From positions 1 through 64,000 of the forward strand of contig JAAXHH010000147.1 in NCBI GenBank assembly GCA_012270975.1: 64,000 bases of DNA, in the 5' to 3' direction. The notes under the pieces were generated by a model. The model was given only the letters and a program-made list of their open reading frames with translations, did not search any database and was not told the DNA's origin. This DNA is from Candidatus Latescibacterota bacterium (GTDB taxonomy: Bacteria; JAAXHH01). The translations under genes were made by a program, and so were the position numbers. This document shows positions 1 to 8,769 of the stretch, piece by piece; position 1 is the stretch's first letter, and every line of letters starts with the position of its first letter.

Positions 1-58
1 TGTCCATTAAACCGGGTCAACTCCAAATCTAAAAACCGATGAGTCCCTCGATCACCTG

Positions 59-1129
59 GTGCTGCTGTTGGAAGAACGCATCCCTCGGATAATGCATGAA
101 GCCAACGTTCCAGGACTCTCTATCGCGTTGATACAGAGTGCGGAAACCGCATGGGCACAGGGCTTTGGCGTAATGAACACGGAAACGCGCCAACCCGTGA
201 AACCGGAAACTATTTTCGAAGGCTGTTCATTGAGCAAACCGGTTTTCGCATATGCCGCGCTTGAACTTTGCGAAACAGGACGTTTGGAACTGGACATGCC
301 ATTGTCCCACTACCTTCCTGATCCTTACGTACCCAACGACCCCAGGGTGCAGAAGGTGACCATGCGACAAGCCCTCGCCCATACTTCGGGTTTCCCTAAC
401 TGGCGTCCCGACTGCTGGGATTCGGATGGATGGAATCCTGAAGGCAAACCATTGCAAACCTTTTTTGAACCTGGCGGTCGTTTCAGTTATTCCGGTGAAG
501 GCTACATGTACGCGCAGCATGTAGTCGAGCATGTAACGGGACAGACGGGTGAATCCTACATGCAGTCCGGGTTGTTCGAGCCGGCCGGAATGGGGTTCAG
601 TACGTATCTATGTACATCGGATCAGGTGCCTGACATGGCGACCGGGCATGATGAACACGGGCAACCGGCAAAAAAACAGATGTACAGGTCCATGTGTTCG
701 GCTGCCAGCCTTCATACGACGCCTTCGGACATCGCTAAGATCTTGTGCGCCTGTATGCGTCCGGACCCTGGGGCTTCGTGGCATATCAATGTCGAGTTGG
801 CGAAGGAAATGACCACCGCCCAAGTCCCGGTAAACGATTCCGCTTCGTGGCATGACAATTGGCCGGATGTTCCGGTAAAGGACGATCCCTTTGTTTCATG
901 GGGACTTGGTTGGGCAACCCAAGTTCACAATGGGCTGAAAGCTATCTGGCATTGGGGTGACAACGGTCCCTTCAAAGCATTTGCGTTAGGGTATCCTGAA
1001 GAGGGAACGGGTTTAGTGGCCATGGCCAACGGATCGAACGGTTACAAACTCTGGTCCGCGTTGTGCGGCATGGCAATGGGCGGTGAGTACCCTTGTATTG
1101 ACTGGTTGAATAGGGTGGTGTATAGCTGA
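59..1129 (+). CDS. Beta-lactamase-family serine hydrolase
   Basis: A 356-aa protein of the beta-lactamase / class C penicillin-binding fold (PF00144). The SxxK nucleophile motif is SLSK at residues 57-60. The second motif is the YSG variant near residue 144 (FSYSGEGY), and a WHWGDNG segment near residue 298 fits the C-terminal HxG/KTG position. No signal peptide is visible, so it may be cytoplasmic; such proteins are esterases or peptidases and rarely give drug resistance. The start is uncertain. GTG at 59 is the first recognised start, but the frame is open back to a stop at 8-10 with plausible protein-like sequence and no ATG, so the true start may be non-standard. The family is clear; the substrate is unknown. 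Confidence 0.85.
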   Translation: MLLLEERIPRIMHEANVPGLSIALIQSAETAWAQGFGVMNTETRQPVKPETIFEGCSLSKPVFAYAALELCETGRLELDMPLSHYLPDPYVPNDPRVQKVTMRQALAHTSGFPNWRPDCWDSDGWNPEGKPLQTFFEPGGRFSYSGEGYMYAQHVVEHVTGQTGESYMQSGLFEPAGMGFSTYLCTSDQVPDMATGHDEHGQPAKKQMYRSMCSAASLHTTPSDIAKILCACMRPDPGASWHINVELAKEMTTAQVPVNDSASWHDNWPDVPVKDDPFVSWGLGWATQVHNGLKAIWHWGDNGPFKAFALGYPEEGTGLVAMANGSNGYKLWSALCGMAMGGEYPCIDWLNRVVYS

Positions 1130-1277
1130 TGCGCGGATTCCTGGAGTTGTTGACGGAATACCGCGAGAACAGTCCTGTTACGGCTAAACCTGGTGATGCG
1201 AGACGCGATACTCTTGCAACCCTGGGTTTTCCATGCTGCGTGTAACCTCATCTCGATGAGGCTTGAGGAGAAAGTAA

Positions 1278-1862
1278 ATGCTCAAAAGACTCTGCATCAT
1301 GTGGGTGATTATTGTCGGTCCGTGCTTCGGAGTCCACGCGGAGCGTCCGGCGGGAATAGTGCTCTACTTCGAATCTGGCGGCGAAGTGTTTTTGCTTCTC
1401 GCGGATAATCGGGAAAGCGAAAGAGGTTGGCATGCTTTCGGAGGTAGTCCCCATGAGGGCGAGAACACGGCGGAAACGGCCGCAAGGGAAACGGAGGAAG
1501 AGACGAGAGGCTACTTTCTACGAGATGATTTGCTCAAGATGATCAAGAACCAGGAGCCGGTAATAGACCACAATGGATTTGCCTTGTACTTCGCGGAAAT
1601 CCCCTTTGTTCCAGCGCAACTTATAACCAACAATCCAGTTCCCGATGACGATAAGTCCTACAATGAAAGAGGTCCCTACGCATGGATACCGTACTCGGAA
1701 CTGGAGCCATATCTGGAAGGTCCGGTCAACTCGGATAAGAGATATACAATTAGGGCGAGATTTCTCCCCCGTGAGCGTAATACATCCTGGTTCTGGTCTG
1801 TCTGGCTTGGTAACGTCCGGCGAGCTATCGAGACGAAATCTATTCCCTGGTCGACTAAGTGA
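1278..1862 (+). CDS. Nudix hydrolase with N-terminal signal peptide
   Basis: A 194-aa protein. Residues 1-21 form a hydrophobic export signal ending in a VHA cleavage-like site. The Nudix box spans about residues 56-78: G56, E62 and the RETEEE core at 70-75 are present. The glycine of the EExG element is replaced by arginine (R77). ATG at 1278 has GAGGAG about 8 nt upstream. Nudix enzymes cut nucleoside diphosphates linked to another group using Mg2+ held by the REuxEE glutamates. Here the fold would act outside the cytoplasm, which is unusual. The following gene is a cytoplasmic-type Nudix hydrolase, 80 nt downstream. The substrate cannot be read from the sequence. Confidence 0.8.
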   Translation: MLKRLCIMWVIIVGPCFGVHAERPAGIVLYFESGGEVFLLLADNRESERGWHAFGGSPHEGENTAETAARETEEETRGYFLRDDLLKMIKNQEPVIDHNGFALYFAEIPFVPAQLITNNPVPDDDKSYNERGPYAWIPYSELEPYLEGPVNSDKRYTIRARFLPRERNTSWFWSVWLGNVRRAIETKSIPWSTK

Positions 1863-1942
1863 TGTCCCGCGGGTTAACTTCGAGTCATTCGATCAGAGTT
1901 CTTGTCCGGACGACCTGAATAGAGTCTTCCAGGTATTTGTAA

Positions 1943-2392
1943 ATGTCCTCCGAATTCGAAAACCAGCACGTGTACCACGGCGCATACGGTCTGTGTCGTG
2001 ACCCTTCTAACCGCCTTCTCTTGGTTCGTGTGACGAGTGGATTGGCGGATGCCGGTCTATGGACATTGCCTGGCGGCGGGATCGAGTGGGGAGAGCATCC
2101 GGAGGACGCATTACTGCGGGAATTGGAAGAGGAGACAGGCGTTGTAGATGTTGAAAAGTCTCGGCTGGCCGCGGTCTATTCCCAGGTGTATGTGCATCCG
2201 GGTTATCGTAAGGGCGAACCGGCACACCACATAGGAATCGTCTACGATGTTTCGCTCGGCAAGTACAACCTCAGAGCCGAAAAAGACGGATCGACAGATC
2301 GCTGTGAATGGATTACCGAAAGTCAGGCTCGACAATTGCCGCTAGCACAACTGGGAGCATTCGGAGTGGAACTGGCTTGGCCAATTTCATAG
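1943..2392 (+). CDS. Nudix hydrolase, copy 1 of a paralogous pair
   Basis: A 149-aa cytoplasmic Nudix hydrolase. The complete Nudix box lies at residues 45-67 (GGIEWGE, then RELEEETGV), so the metal-binding glutamates are intact. It resembles MutT/ADP-sugar-type enzymes, with DPSNRLLLVR before the box. It is about two-thirds identical along its whole length to the 149-aa protein at 3414-3863. The two copies flank an SDR reductase gene, suggesting a local duplication. The substrate (nucleoside triphosphate, sugar nucleotide or other) is not determined. Confidence 0.88.
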   Translation: MSSEFENQHVYHGAYGLCRDPSNRLLLVRVTSGLADAGLWTLPGGGIEWGEHPEDALLRELEEETGVVDVEKSRLAAVYSQVYVHPGYRKGEPAHHIGIVYDVSLGKYNLRAEKDGSTDRCEWITESQARQLPLAQLGAFGVELAWPIS

Positions 2393-2478
2393 CGACTAAA
2401 ATCGTCCACTGATATGGGTAGACTTTTGCAACGTGCATTGATTGATCTTTGAAGACCGCCAATATTGAGAGGTCCGAG

Positions 2479-3258
2479 TTGAAAGAAAACCTTACACGTC
2501 CTGTCGCGACGCGACCTGTCGCACTCGTTACAGGAGTGAGCCGCAAAATCGGCATTGGCGCAGCTATCTCCCTGGCCCTGGCTAAAACAGGCTGGGACGT
2601 GGCGACTACTTACTGGCGACCGTACGATGCTGCCATGCCCTGGGGTATCAATAATGGTGAAACTACGGCAATCAGTGACCAGATCCGTGAATCCAATGTA
2701 CTGACAGTTTCCATTGAGGCCGACCTGTCAGACATCGCTTCTCCGAAGCGTGTTTTTGACCGCGTTGAAAGCTCCCTTGGACCCGTCTCGGCCCTGGTGA
2801 TGGCACACTGCCACGCGATAGAAAGCAGTATCGAAAACACTACTGTTGAGAGTTTCGATCTGCATTTTGCGGTTAACACCCGAGCTACATGGCTGCTGAC
2901 AAGGGAGTTTGGAAAACGATTCCGGGGCGATCATGGACGTGGCCGCATTATCTCGATAACGAGCGATCATACAGCACACAACTTGCCTTACGGAGCCAGC
3001 AAAGGGGCTATGGATCGAATCGTCCTCGCGGCCGCGCAGGAATTCAGGGACCAGGGAGTCACGGCGAACCTGATCAATCCGGGCGCGACAGACACGGGCT
3101 GGATGTCGGATGATCTGAAGGAATACGTACGACGTGAAACACCGCTCGGACGAATCGGCCTGCCCGAAGACTGTGCCCGTCTTGTTAGTTTTCTTTGTTC
3201 CGAAGAGGGTGGCTGGATAAACGGCCAGTTGATGTATAGCAATGGCGGTGTTCGGTAA
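2479..3258 (+). CDS. SDR-family NAD(P)-dependent oxidoreductase
   Basis: A short-chain dehydrogenase/reductase of about 259 aa. The Rossmann nucleotide motif is TGVSRKIGIG near the N-terminus. The catalytic set is complete: Asn in AVNTRA, Ser in SITSDHT, and Tyr/Lys in YGASK. It resembles 3-oxoacyl-ACP reductase-like SDRs and ends with the usual GGWINGQ and NGGVR elements. The start is chosen at TTG 2479, which has GAGAGG 6 nt upstream; an in-frame TTG at 2449 would add 10 residues. Near the start, a 15-nt tandem duplication (2494-2523) encodes TRPVA twice. It sits between two paralogous Nudix genes. The substrate is unknown. Confidence 0.88.
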   Translation: MKENLTRPVATRPVALVTGVSRKIGIGAAISLALAKTGWDVATTYWRPYDAAMPWGINNGETTAISDQIRESNVLTVSIEADLSDIASPKRVFDRVESSLGPVSALVMAHCHAIESSIENTTVESFDLHFAVNTRATWLLTREFGKRFRGDHGRGRIISITSDHTAHNLPYGASKGAMDRIVLAAAQEFRDQGVTANLINPGATDTGWMSDDLKEYVRRETPLGRIGLPEDCARLVSFLCSEEGGWINGQLMYSNGGVR

Positions 3259-3413
3259 GGATGCGGACAGGAGCCGGAGGACGGAATATCTGATTACAGT
3301 GTACTATGTCCATGCCATCCATCATGCCTTTTGTTCATTGAAACCGATGCCTAAATAAGTGAAACGCTTTTTGAGGATACCCCGATCGTTTATTTTCCGA
3401 GTGTTAACAGATA

Positions 3414-3863
3414 ATGACCGCAGAACCCGATAACCAGCACGTCCACATCGGCGCATACGCGTTGTGCCGTGACCCTTCGAATCGCCTGCTCCTCGTCCGC
3501 GCAACGAGCGGTCTAGAAGACGGAGGCCTGTGGACGATGCCCGGCGGCGGAATCGAATGGGGCGAACATCCGGATGCCGCGTTGCGCCGCGAGTTGGAAG
3601 AGGAGACGGGACTCGTAGACGTTAAGTCACACCGCGTGACCGCCGTGTATTCCCATGCCTATGAAGGTCGAACGGATTGGCAGGGCGATCCGGTACACCA
3701 CATCGGTATCGTCTACGAGGTTGTGCTCGCTGCGTTCGACCTGAGACCCGAAAAAGAAGGATCGACCGATCACTGTGAGTGGCTGACCAAAAGCCAGGTT
3801 CGAGAATTGCCGCTTGGACCGTTAGCTGAATTCGCGGTCAAGCTGGCATGGCCAAAACCATAA
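3414..3863 (+). CDS. Nudix hydrolase, copy 2 of a paralogous pair
   Basis: A 149-aa Nudix hydrolase with an intact box at residues 45-67 (GGIEWGE then RELEEETGL). It shares NQHV, LCRDPSNRLLLVR, HHIGIVY and CEW blocks with the protein at 1943-2392 and is the same length. The copies differ mainly in the loop after the box, which may mean different substrate preference. It is followed after 16 nt by a GNAT acetyltransferase gene, so the two are probably co-transcribed. Confidence 0.88.
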   Translation: MTAEPDNQHVHIGAYALCRDPSNRLLLVRATSGLEDGGLWTMPGGGIEWGEHPDAALRRELEEETGLVDVKSHRVTAVYSHAYEGRTDWQGDPVHHIGIVYEVVLAAFDLRPEKEGSTDHCEWLTKSQVRELPLGPLAEFAVKLAWPKP

Positions 3864-3879
3864 CGACAGGTTATCTTTG

Positions 3880-4422
3880 ATGATTGAATTGCGTGGTAAG
3901 AAAGTGGTGTTGCGGACCATTGAACGTGCCCATTGCCGCATCCTGTGGGAGAACTACGAGCCCGAGGAACCCGTGCCGACCGAACCGGTCAGGCCGGGTC
4001 TTTCAGTCGAAAGTTCGGAAAAGTGGTTCGAGGAGATCCAGGAAAAACAGGAAAAGAGTCAAATCTACCTGGGTATCTTCGATGATGAAGGAAGCATCGT
4101 TGGCGACATGCAACTGTCCGGAATCGACTGGAGGAATCGTACGGCAAGCCTCGGTGCCGGCATTGCACTTAGAAAAGACCGGGGAAAGGGGTACTGCACG
4201 GATGCTGCCCAGGTTATGCTTCGGTACGGGTTTGAACACCTGGACCTGAACAGGGTTTCTGCCGCCACTATGGCGAACAACGCCGGTGCCATCCGGGTAC
4301 TGGAAAAGCTTGGGTTTAGCGAGGAAGGACGCGAACGCGAGGCAGTGTACTGGTCCGGTCGCCGATGGGATCGATTAATGTTCGGCATTTTGAAATCAGA
4401 ATTCGAGGCCGGACCATCATGA
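3880..4422 (+). CDS. GNAT acetyltransferase, RimJ/RimL type
   Basis: A 180-aa GCN5-related N-acetyltransferase of the RimJ/RimL branch. It has an LRGKKVVLRTI beginning, an acetyl-CoA pyrophosphate loop RKDRGKGY near residues 105-112, and the characteristic ATMANNAGAIRVLEKLGF block that packs against acetyl-CoA. ATG 3880 is preceded by GACAGG 9 nt upstream, and a TTG immediately before it could also be used. Family members acetylate protein N-termini, antibiotics or small amines; which applies here is not visible. Confidence 0.87.
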   Translation: MIELRGKKVVLRTIERAHCRILWENYEPEEPVPTEPVRPGLSVESSEKWFEEIQEKQEKSQIYLGIFDDEGSIVGDMQLSGIDWRNRTASLGAGIALRKDRGKGYCTDAAQVMLRYGFEHLDLNRVSAATMANNAGAIRVLEKLGFSEEGREREAVYWSGRRWDRLMFGILKSEFEAGPS

Positions 4423-4441
4423 AGCAAGCCCAGGAGTACGA

Positions 4442-4795
4442 ATGAAACCTGCACCGATTAAAGAAACCGTCGCATTTGAGGATTTCGAGAAACTCGACAT
4501 TCGCGCCGGTACGATAAGCGCGGTCGAAGAGGTGGCCGCATCGAACAAACTCATGAAGCTGACAGTCGACTTCGGTGACCACACCCGGTCGATCCTTGCA
4601 GGAATCAAGCAAGAGCGCGCCAACCCGAAGGAAATCGAAGGCAAGCAAGCCCTCTTCGTGGTGAACCTGGCCGAGAGGAAGATGGCCGGTGAAGTCTCCC
4701 AGGGAATGCTCTTCGACATAGGGTATGCGGACGGGCTCACACCATGCCTGTTGGTACCCGAATTACCTATGCCGGACGGTGCCAGGGCGGGTTGA
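4442..4795 (+). CDS. CsaA/YgjH-like tRNA-binding domain protein
   Basis: A 117-aa stand-alone OB-fold tRNA-binding domain like the C-terminal domain of MetRS and the secretion chaperone CsaA. Diagnostic segments are FEKLDIRAGTI near residue 15, KLMKLTVDFG, and KMAGEVSQGMLF near 80-90. CsaA proteins bind tRNA or unfolded preproteins in the cytoplasm. The length matches the family. The gene starts 19 nt after the acetyltransferase stop and ends 34 nt before the aminotransferase gene, so it may open the downstream operon. Confidence 0.87.
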   Translation: MKPAPIKETVAFEDFEKLDIRAGTISAVEEVAASNKLMKLTVDFGDHTRSILAGIKQERANPKEIEGKQALFVVNLAERKMAGEVSQGMLFDIGYADGLTPCLLVPELPMPDGARAG

Positions 4796-4829
4796 CGCGA
4801 AGCCGATGATTGGATTGAATGGAGGTAGC

Positions 4830-6098
4830 ATGGCGTCCGAAACAATATCCGACCGCCTTGAGCGCGAGCACGCGCGATACGGAGCCGCCACCCAGCAGAA
4901 TTTCGACGGACCGCTGCCGCAACCCTTTCCACGGGAGATCGGTCCGCGCGCCATGGAGTATCTGGCCGAGGTCGTCGATTCCGGGCTGACCTGCGACATG
5001 GTGGGCCGGTTCGAGCGCGCCTTCGCCGAGGCCAACGGAGTCGCCCACTGCATCGCCACGCCGGGATGCACGCCAGCCCTGGCCGTACTGGCCGCGGCTT
5101 TCGACTTCGAACCGGGCGACGAGATCATCGTCAGCTCGGTCAGCGACTTCGGCACCGTGCAGGGGTTGATCAGCGCCGGGTACATCCCCGTGTTCGCCGA
5201 CACCGCGCCCGGAACGATCAACGTGAGCGCTAAGACCATCGAGGCGTGCATCTCCGAACGCACACGGGCGATTCTCGTCGTACACCTCAGCGGCCTGATC
5301 TGCGACATGGATTCCATCAACGAAGTCGCCGCGCGCTACGGACTGGTGGTCTACGAGGATGCCTGCCAGGCGGTCTTCGGCCGCTACAAGGGCCGCTATG
5401 CCGGCACCCTGGCGACGGCCGGGGGCTTCTCCTTCGACGCGGAGAAGACCATGGGCTCGGACGTGGGCGGCTGCATCCTCACCGACGACGATGCGCTGGC
5501 CGAACGGGCGCGATTTATCGGCCAGAGTCGTGCGGGAGAAATGGTCGAGCACTTCGGGCGTATACACACGGCGAACGGCTTCGCCCATCGCATGACGCAG
5601 TCCACCGCGGCGATCAGCCTGGCCCAGTTGGAGATCATCCGACCACAGGTTGAAAAGCGCGACCGCATGATCCGCCTGCTGAGCGCGCTCCTCGACGAGA
5701 TTCCGGGCATCACGGCATTGCCGATCCCACAAGATACCGAAGTATACTCCTGCTGGATGGCGGGATTCACCATCGACCCGGACCAGTTCCGATGCGATGT
5801 GGAGGCGTTCGGCACGCAGGTGGCGGCAGGCGGCATCCCGGGGGCGAGTCCAATGCGCTACTACCTGTTGCCGGTGGCCCTGCCCTTCCTGAACGATGCG
5901 GCAACGCGGCAGCGATTCCCCTATTCGCAGCCGCCGGCATCCCGCACATATCGCTACGACGCCGAAAGTTGCCCGAGCGCCCACGAGATACTTGAGCGTT
6001 TCATTCGTTGGAGTTCGTTCTGCGATAAGTACGAGCCCCACCACTGCGAGCAGGCGGCCGCGATCGTGCGCCGCATTGCCGAGGAGAACCGGCGATAA
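4830..6098 (+). CDS. DegT/DnrJ/EryC1/StrS-family aminotransferase
   Basis: A 422-aa PLP-dependent enzyme of the sugar-aminotransferase family. The PLP-binding Asp/Gln are in YEDACQA (residues 177-180) and the Schiff-base lysine is K206 in FDAEKTMG. ATG 4830 has GGAGGT just upstream; an upstream in-frame start at 4725 would run through the previous gene and is rejected. Relatives usually move an amino group to a keto-sugar or cyclitol for glycan or antibiotic building. A nucleotide-sugar pathway is not present nearby; instead an isochorismatase-like hydrolase (23 nt later) and a polysaccharide deacetylase follow. The substrate is therefore open. Confidence 0.88.
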   Translation: MASETISDRLEREHARYGAATQQNFDGPLPQPFPREIGPRAMEYLAEVVDSGLTCDMVGRFERAFAEANGVAHCIATPGCTPALAVLAAAFDFEPGDEIIVSSVSDFGTVQGLISAGYIPVFADTAPGTINVSAKTIEACISERTRAILVVHLSGLICDMDSINEVAARYGLVVYEDACQAVFGRYKGRYAGTLATAGGFSFDAEKTMGSDVGGCILTDDDALAERARFIGQSRAGEMVEHFGRIHTANGFAHRMTQSTAAISLAQLEIIRPQVEKRDRMIRLLSALLDEIPGITALPIPQDTEVYSCWMAGFTIDPDQFRCDVEAFGTQVAAGGIPGASPMRYYLLPVALPFLNDAATRQRFPYSQPPASRTYRYDAESCPSAHEILERFIRWSSFCDKYEPHHCEQAAAIVRRIAEENRR

Positions 6099-6121
6099 GC
6101 GAAGACGAAGGAGATCACTCG

Positions 6122-6898
6122 GTGGAGAATACGCTCCAACTCGCCGCCCGTTACTATCGGTCCGTGCCGACGGACCGCGCGGGATACGAGGATGTCGTCC
6201 TTTCATTGCCCGTGGAAAAGACCGCCCTGGTCGGCATCCACTGTTGGAACATCGGCTGTCCCGACGGTCCGGCGACGGACGCCAATTACTGCGTCGGCAT
6301 GGGCTGGCCGCAGGCGACGGCGGAGGCCGCCCGCATCATGGCCGAAGTCATTCGGCCGGCCATGGACCTGGCGCGCTCGATCGGGATGACGGTCTGCCAC
6401 GTCGAGACGGACTGGATGGACCGAAAGTATCCCCACATCGAGTCACGGCGGTCGGACGCGGCGGCAACCGTTCACCCGGTCAGGCAGGAGCTGTTCGATC
6501 GGGCCCACGGCACGGACTACATGGCGCGCTCGCCCCTGGCGGAGATGCGTCGCGCCGAAATCGTTTCTCCGGTTGGCGACGAGCCCCTCGTCTTCTACTC
6601 CGACACGTTGGACGACTACCTGCGCGAACGCGGCATCGAGACGCTCATCTACATGGGGTTCGCGACCGACATGTGTCTGCTCGGCGCCGAGGGAGCCGCC
6701 CGGCCCATGCTGGCGCGCGGCTACCGCTGTGTGGTGATCCGGGACGGGACCGTCGGCGTCGAGTCTCCGGACACGTTCCCGCAGCGGCTGGCGACCAACT
6801 ATGGGCTCCACATCTTTGAGTGGACCCTCGGCCACGGCTGCACCTTCGCTCAGTTCAAGCAAGCGATAGAACAAGTCCAGGACGACCAGTCCACTTGA
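6122..6898 (+). CDS. Isochorismatase-like cysteine hydrolase
   Basis: A 258-aa member of the isochorismatase / nicotinamidase-like superfamily. The nucleophile cysteine is C185 in GFATDMCLL, preceded by the usual cis-peptide turn. The first-strand aspartate of the D-K-C triad is replaced: the strand reads ALVGIHCWN, with His40 where ID is expected. GTG at 6122 has AAGGAG 8 nt upstream. The gene is packed between the DegT aminotransferase and a deacetylase (15 nt later), which points to an amide- or carbamoyl-bond step in the same pathway. Whether it is active without the Asp is unknown. Confidence 0.85.
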   Translation: MENTLQLAARYYRSVPTDRAGYEDVVLSLPVEKTALVGIHCWNIGCPDGPATDANYCVGMGWPQATAEAARIMAEVIRPAMDLARSIGMTVCHVETDWMDRKYPHIESRRSDAAATVHPVRQELFDRAHGTDYMARSPLAEMRRAEIVSPVGDEPLVFYSDTLDDYLRERGIETLIYMGFATDMCLLGAEGAARPMLARGYRCVVIRDGTVGVESPDTFPQRLATNYGLHIFEWTLGHGCTFAQFKQAIEQVQDDQST

Positions 6899-6913
6899 TG
6901 TGAGTCATGCGCC

Positions 6914-7918
6914 ATGAGCCTGAGCATCTGTCCCTGGAAATACGGCAAGCGCTGGGTTTACTCGATCACCTATGACGAGGCCCTCGCCGACCTGCATCGC
7001 TTCGCCGTTCCCATGCACGAAGAGTACGGGATCCCCGGCCACGTCGAGGTCGTCGTCGGCCAGTTGGGCGAGGTCCGCAATATCGGCCAATCCAGCTTCA
7101 ACGGCTATCGCCACATGAACGGCGACGAACTGCGCGACCTGCTCGCCCGCGGCTGGGGCGTGGGCAACCACTCGTGGAGCCATGAGATCATAACGCCCGA
7201 GATGGTGGATAAAGAGATTGGTCACGCGAAGCAGGTTTTGGAGGAAGCCCTCGGAGAGCCGATAATCCTCTACTGTTCGCCCGGCGACAACACCAACATG
7301 GCCGACCACGTCCTCGAAGCCTGCCGCCGTTACGGCTACCTGGGCGCCATGAGCCTGACGGACGCGCTGAATCTACCTGGGGACGAACTGTTCTGGATCA
7401 ACCGAACTCCGCTGCACGACCACTACTACCCGCCCTTCTACAGCGCCTACGATCCTTTCCGGAATATCCGCCAGGCCCAGGCCGTGCAGGGCTGGCTCAT
7501 CGATTACTGCCACTGCCCGCTGGAGACGCCCGTCCATCCCAACAAGGACTGCTCCGAAGCCCAGCTCAGGCAACGCCTTGAAACGGTCCTGTCCGAGGGC
7601 GGCGACGATGTCTGGTGCGCAGTGCCGGAAGAAGCGCTCAGCTATCATCTGATGCGAAAGCACGCCCGGATTGAGAAGGCGGGAGGTGAGGGCGACTCGA
7701 AACGCTACCGAATCGGGCTGCAGGATTTGCCCGACCAGGTTCCGTATCGCAGTCTGACTTTGGAAGCCGGTGTCCCGCCGGCCTGGTGCCGCGATCCCAG
7801 CGTCGTGGTGGACAGGCGAGAACTCGTGGCGGAAGTCGTACGGCCCGGTGTGCTGCGTTTCACGGCACAAGTGCGAGACGGGACAGTGGTCGAGATCGGT
7901 GACCGCCCGAGACCCTGA
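6914..7918 (+). CDS. Polysaccharide deacetylase-family protein (NodB fold)
   Basis: A 334-aa protein. The NodB metal site is visible as ITYDEA (D21 replaces the first Asp of TFDDG) and the HSWSH pair of histidines at residues 86 and 90. No signal peptide is seen, so it probably acts in the cytoplasm on a small molecule or intracellular sugar rather than on peptidoglycan. The C-terminal ~70 residues form an extra beta-rich segment. It starts 15 nt after the isochorismatase-like gene, so co-translation is likely. Confidence 0.8.
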   Translation: MSLSICPWKYGKRWVYSITYDEALADLHRFAVPMHEEYGIPGHVEVVVGQLGEVRNIGQSSFNGYRHMNGDELRDLLARGWGVGNHSWSHEIITPEMVDKEIGHAKQVLEEALGEPIILYCSPGDNTNMADHVLEACRRYGYLGAMSLTDALNLPGDELFWINRTPLHDHYYPPFYSAYDPFRNIRQAQAVQGWLIDYCHCPLETPVHPNKDCSEAQLRQRLETVLSEGGDDVWCAVPEEALSYHLMRKHARIEKAGGEGDSKRYRIGLQDLPDQVPYRSLTLEAGVPPAWCRDPSVVVDRRELVAEVVRPGVLRFTAQVRDGTVVEIGDRPRP

Positions 7919-8006
7919 ATGGTTCCAATACGTTCACGCACCGTCCCGCATAGTACATCCCGCCGTACATCGACGAATCCGCTATATCGAAGGAGAGAAA
8001 TCCGCC

Positions 8007-8747
8007 ATGATTTCACGTCTATTCTTCACGCTAGTTTTTGCGCTCTGCTGCAACTTGCTGATCGACCACCCAGGCACTGCCCAAACCTCGGAACGACAGG
8101 CAGAAATGCGCCTGGCACCAACCAGCTATGGTGAGACCAGCGAGATGAGTTACCTTCTGTATCTGCCACCGGCGTACGGAACGAACGAGGAGGAATGGCC
8201 GCTGCTCCTCTTCCTGCATGGAGCGGGTGAACGCGGAGACAACCTCGACCTGGTAAAGGTCCACGGGCCGCCGAAAATGATCGCACAAGGCGAGGACTTC
8301 CCCTTCGTGGTCATATCACCCCAATGTCCTGAAGGTGTGTGGTGGTCTATCGAAACGCTTCATGCGCTGATCAACGAAGTCGTCGAAACGCATCGCATCG
8401 ATACGTCCCGGATCTACGTGACCGGTCTCAGCATGGGCGGGTACGGGTCCTGGGGACTGGCCTACACCTATCCGGACCTGTTCGCCGCGGCCGTTCCTAT
8501 CTGTGGGGGCGGGGAGCCTGAGAAAGCGCCATCGATGAAGGTGATTCCGACCTGGGTCTTCCACGGCGCCAAAGACGAGGCCGTTCCGCTGGAGCGATCG
8601 CAGGAGATGGTCGATGCGCTTGAGGCCGCCGGTGGCAACGTCCGCTTTACCGTGTACCCGGAAGCAGGACATGTCGGGGCATGGGAAAACGCGTATGGCG
8701 ATCCTGAACTCTGGGATTGGTTGGTGAAGCAGCGGCGGGACGATTGA
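8007..8747 (+). CDS. Secreted alpha/beta-hydrolase (PHB depolymerase/feruloyl esterase-like)
   Basis: A 246-aa protein with a signal peptide at about residues 1-25. The catalytic triad can be read: S142 in the GLSMGG elbow, D190 in GAKDEAV and H222 in EAGHVGAW. The oxyanion region is FLHGAGERGD, typical of the dienelactone/PHB-depolymerase-like esterase group often called phospholipase/carboxylesterase. ATG 8007 has AAGGAGAG 10 nt upstream. It lies 88 nt after the deacetylase gene on the same strand and may finish that operon. It likely removes ester groups from an exported or environmental substrate. Confidence 0.88.
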   Translation: MISRLFFTLVFALCCNLLIDHPGTAQTSERQAEMRLAPTSYGETSEMSYLLYLPPAYGTNEEEWPLLLFLHGAGERGDNLDLVKVHGPPKMIAQGEDFPFVVISPQCPEGVWWSIETLHALINEVVETHRIDTSRIYVTGLSMGGYGSWGLAYTYPDLFAAAVPICGGGEPEKAPSMKVIPTWVFHGAKDEAVPLERSQEMVDALEAAGGNVRFTVYPEAGHVGAWENAYGDPELWDWLVKQRRDD

Positions 8748-8769
8748 AGCCAACGCGATCCGAAAAACT

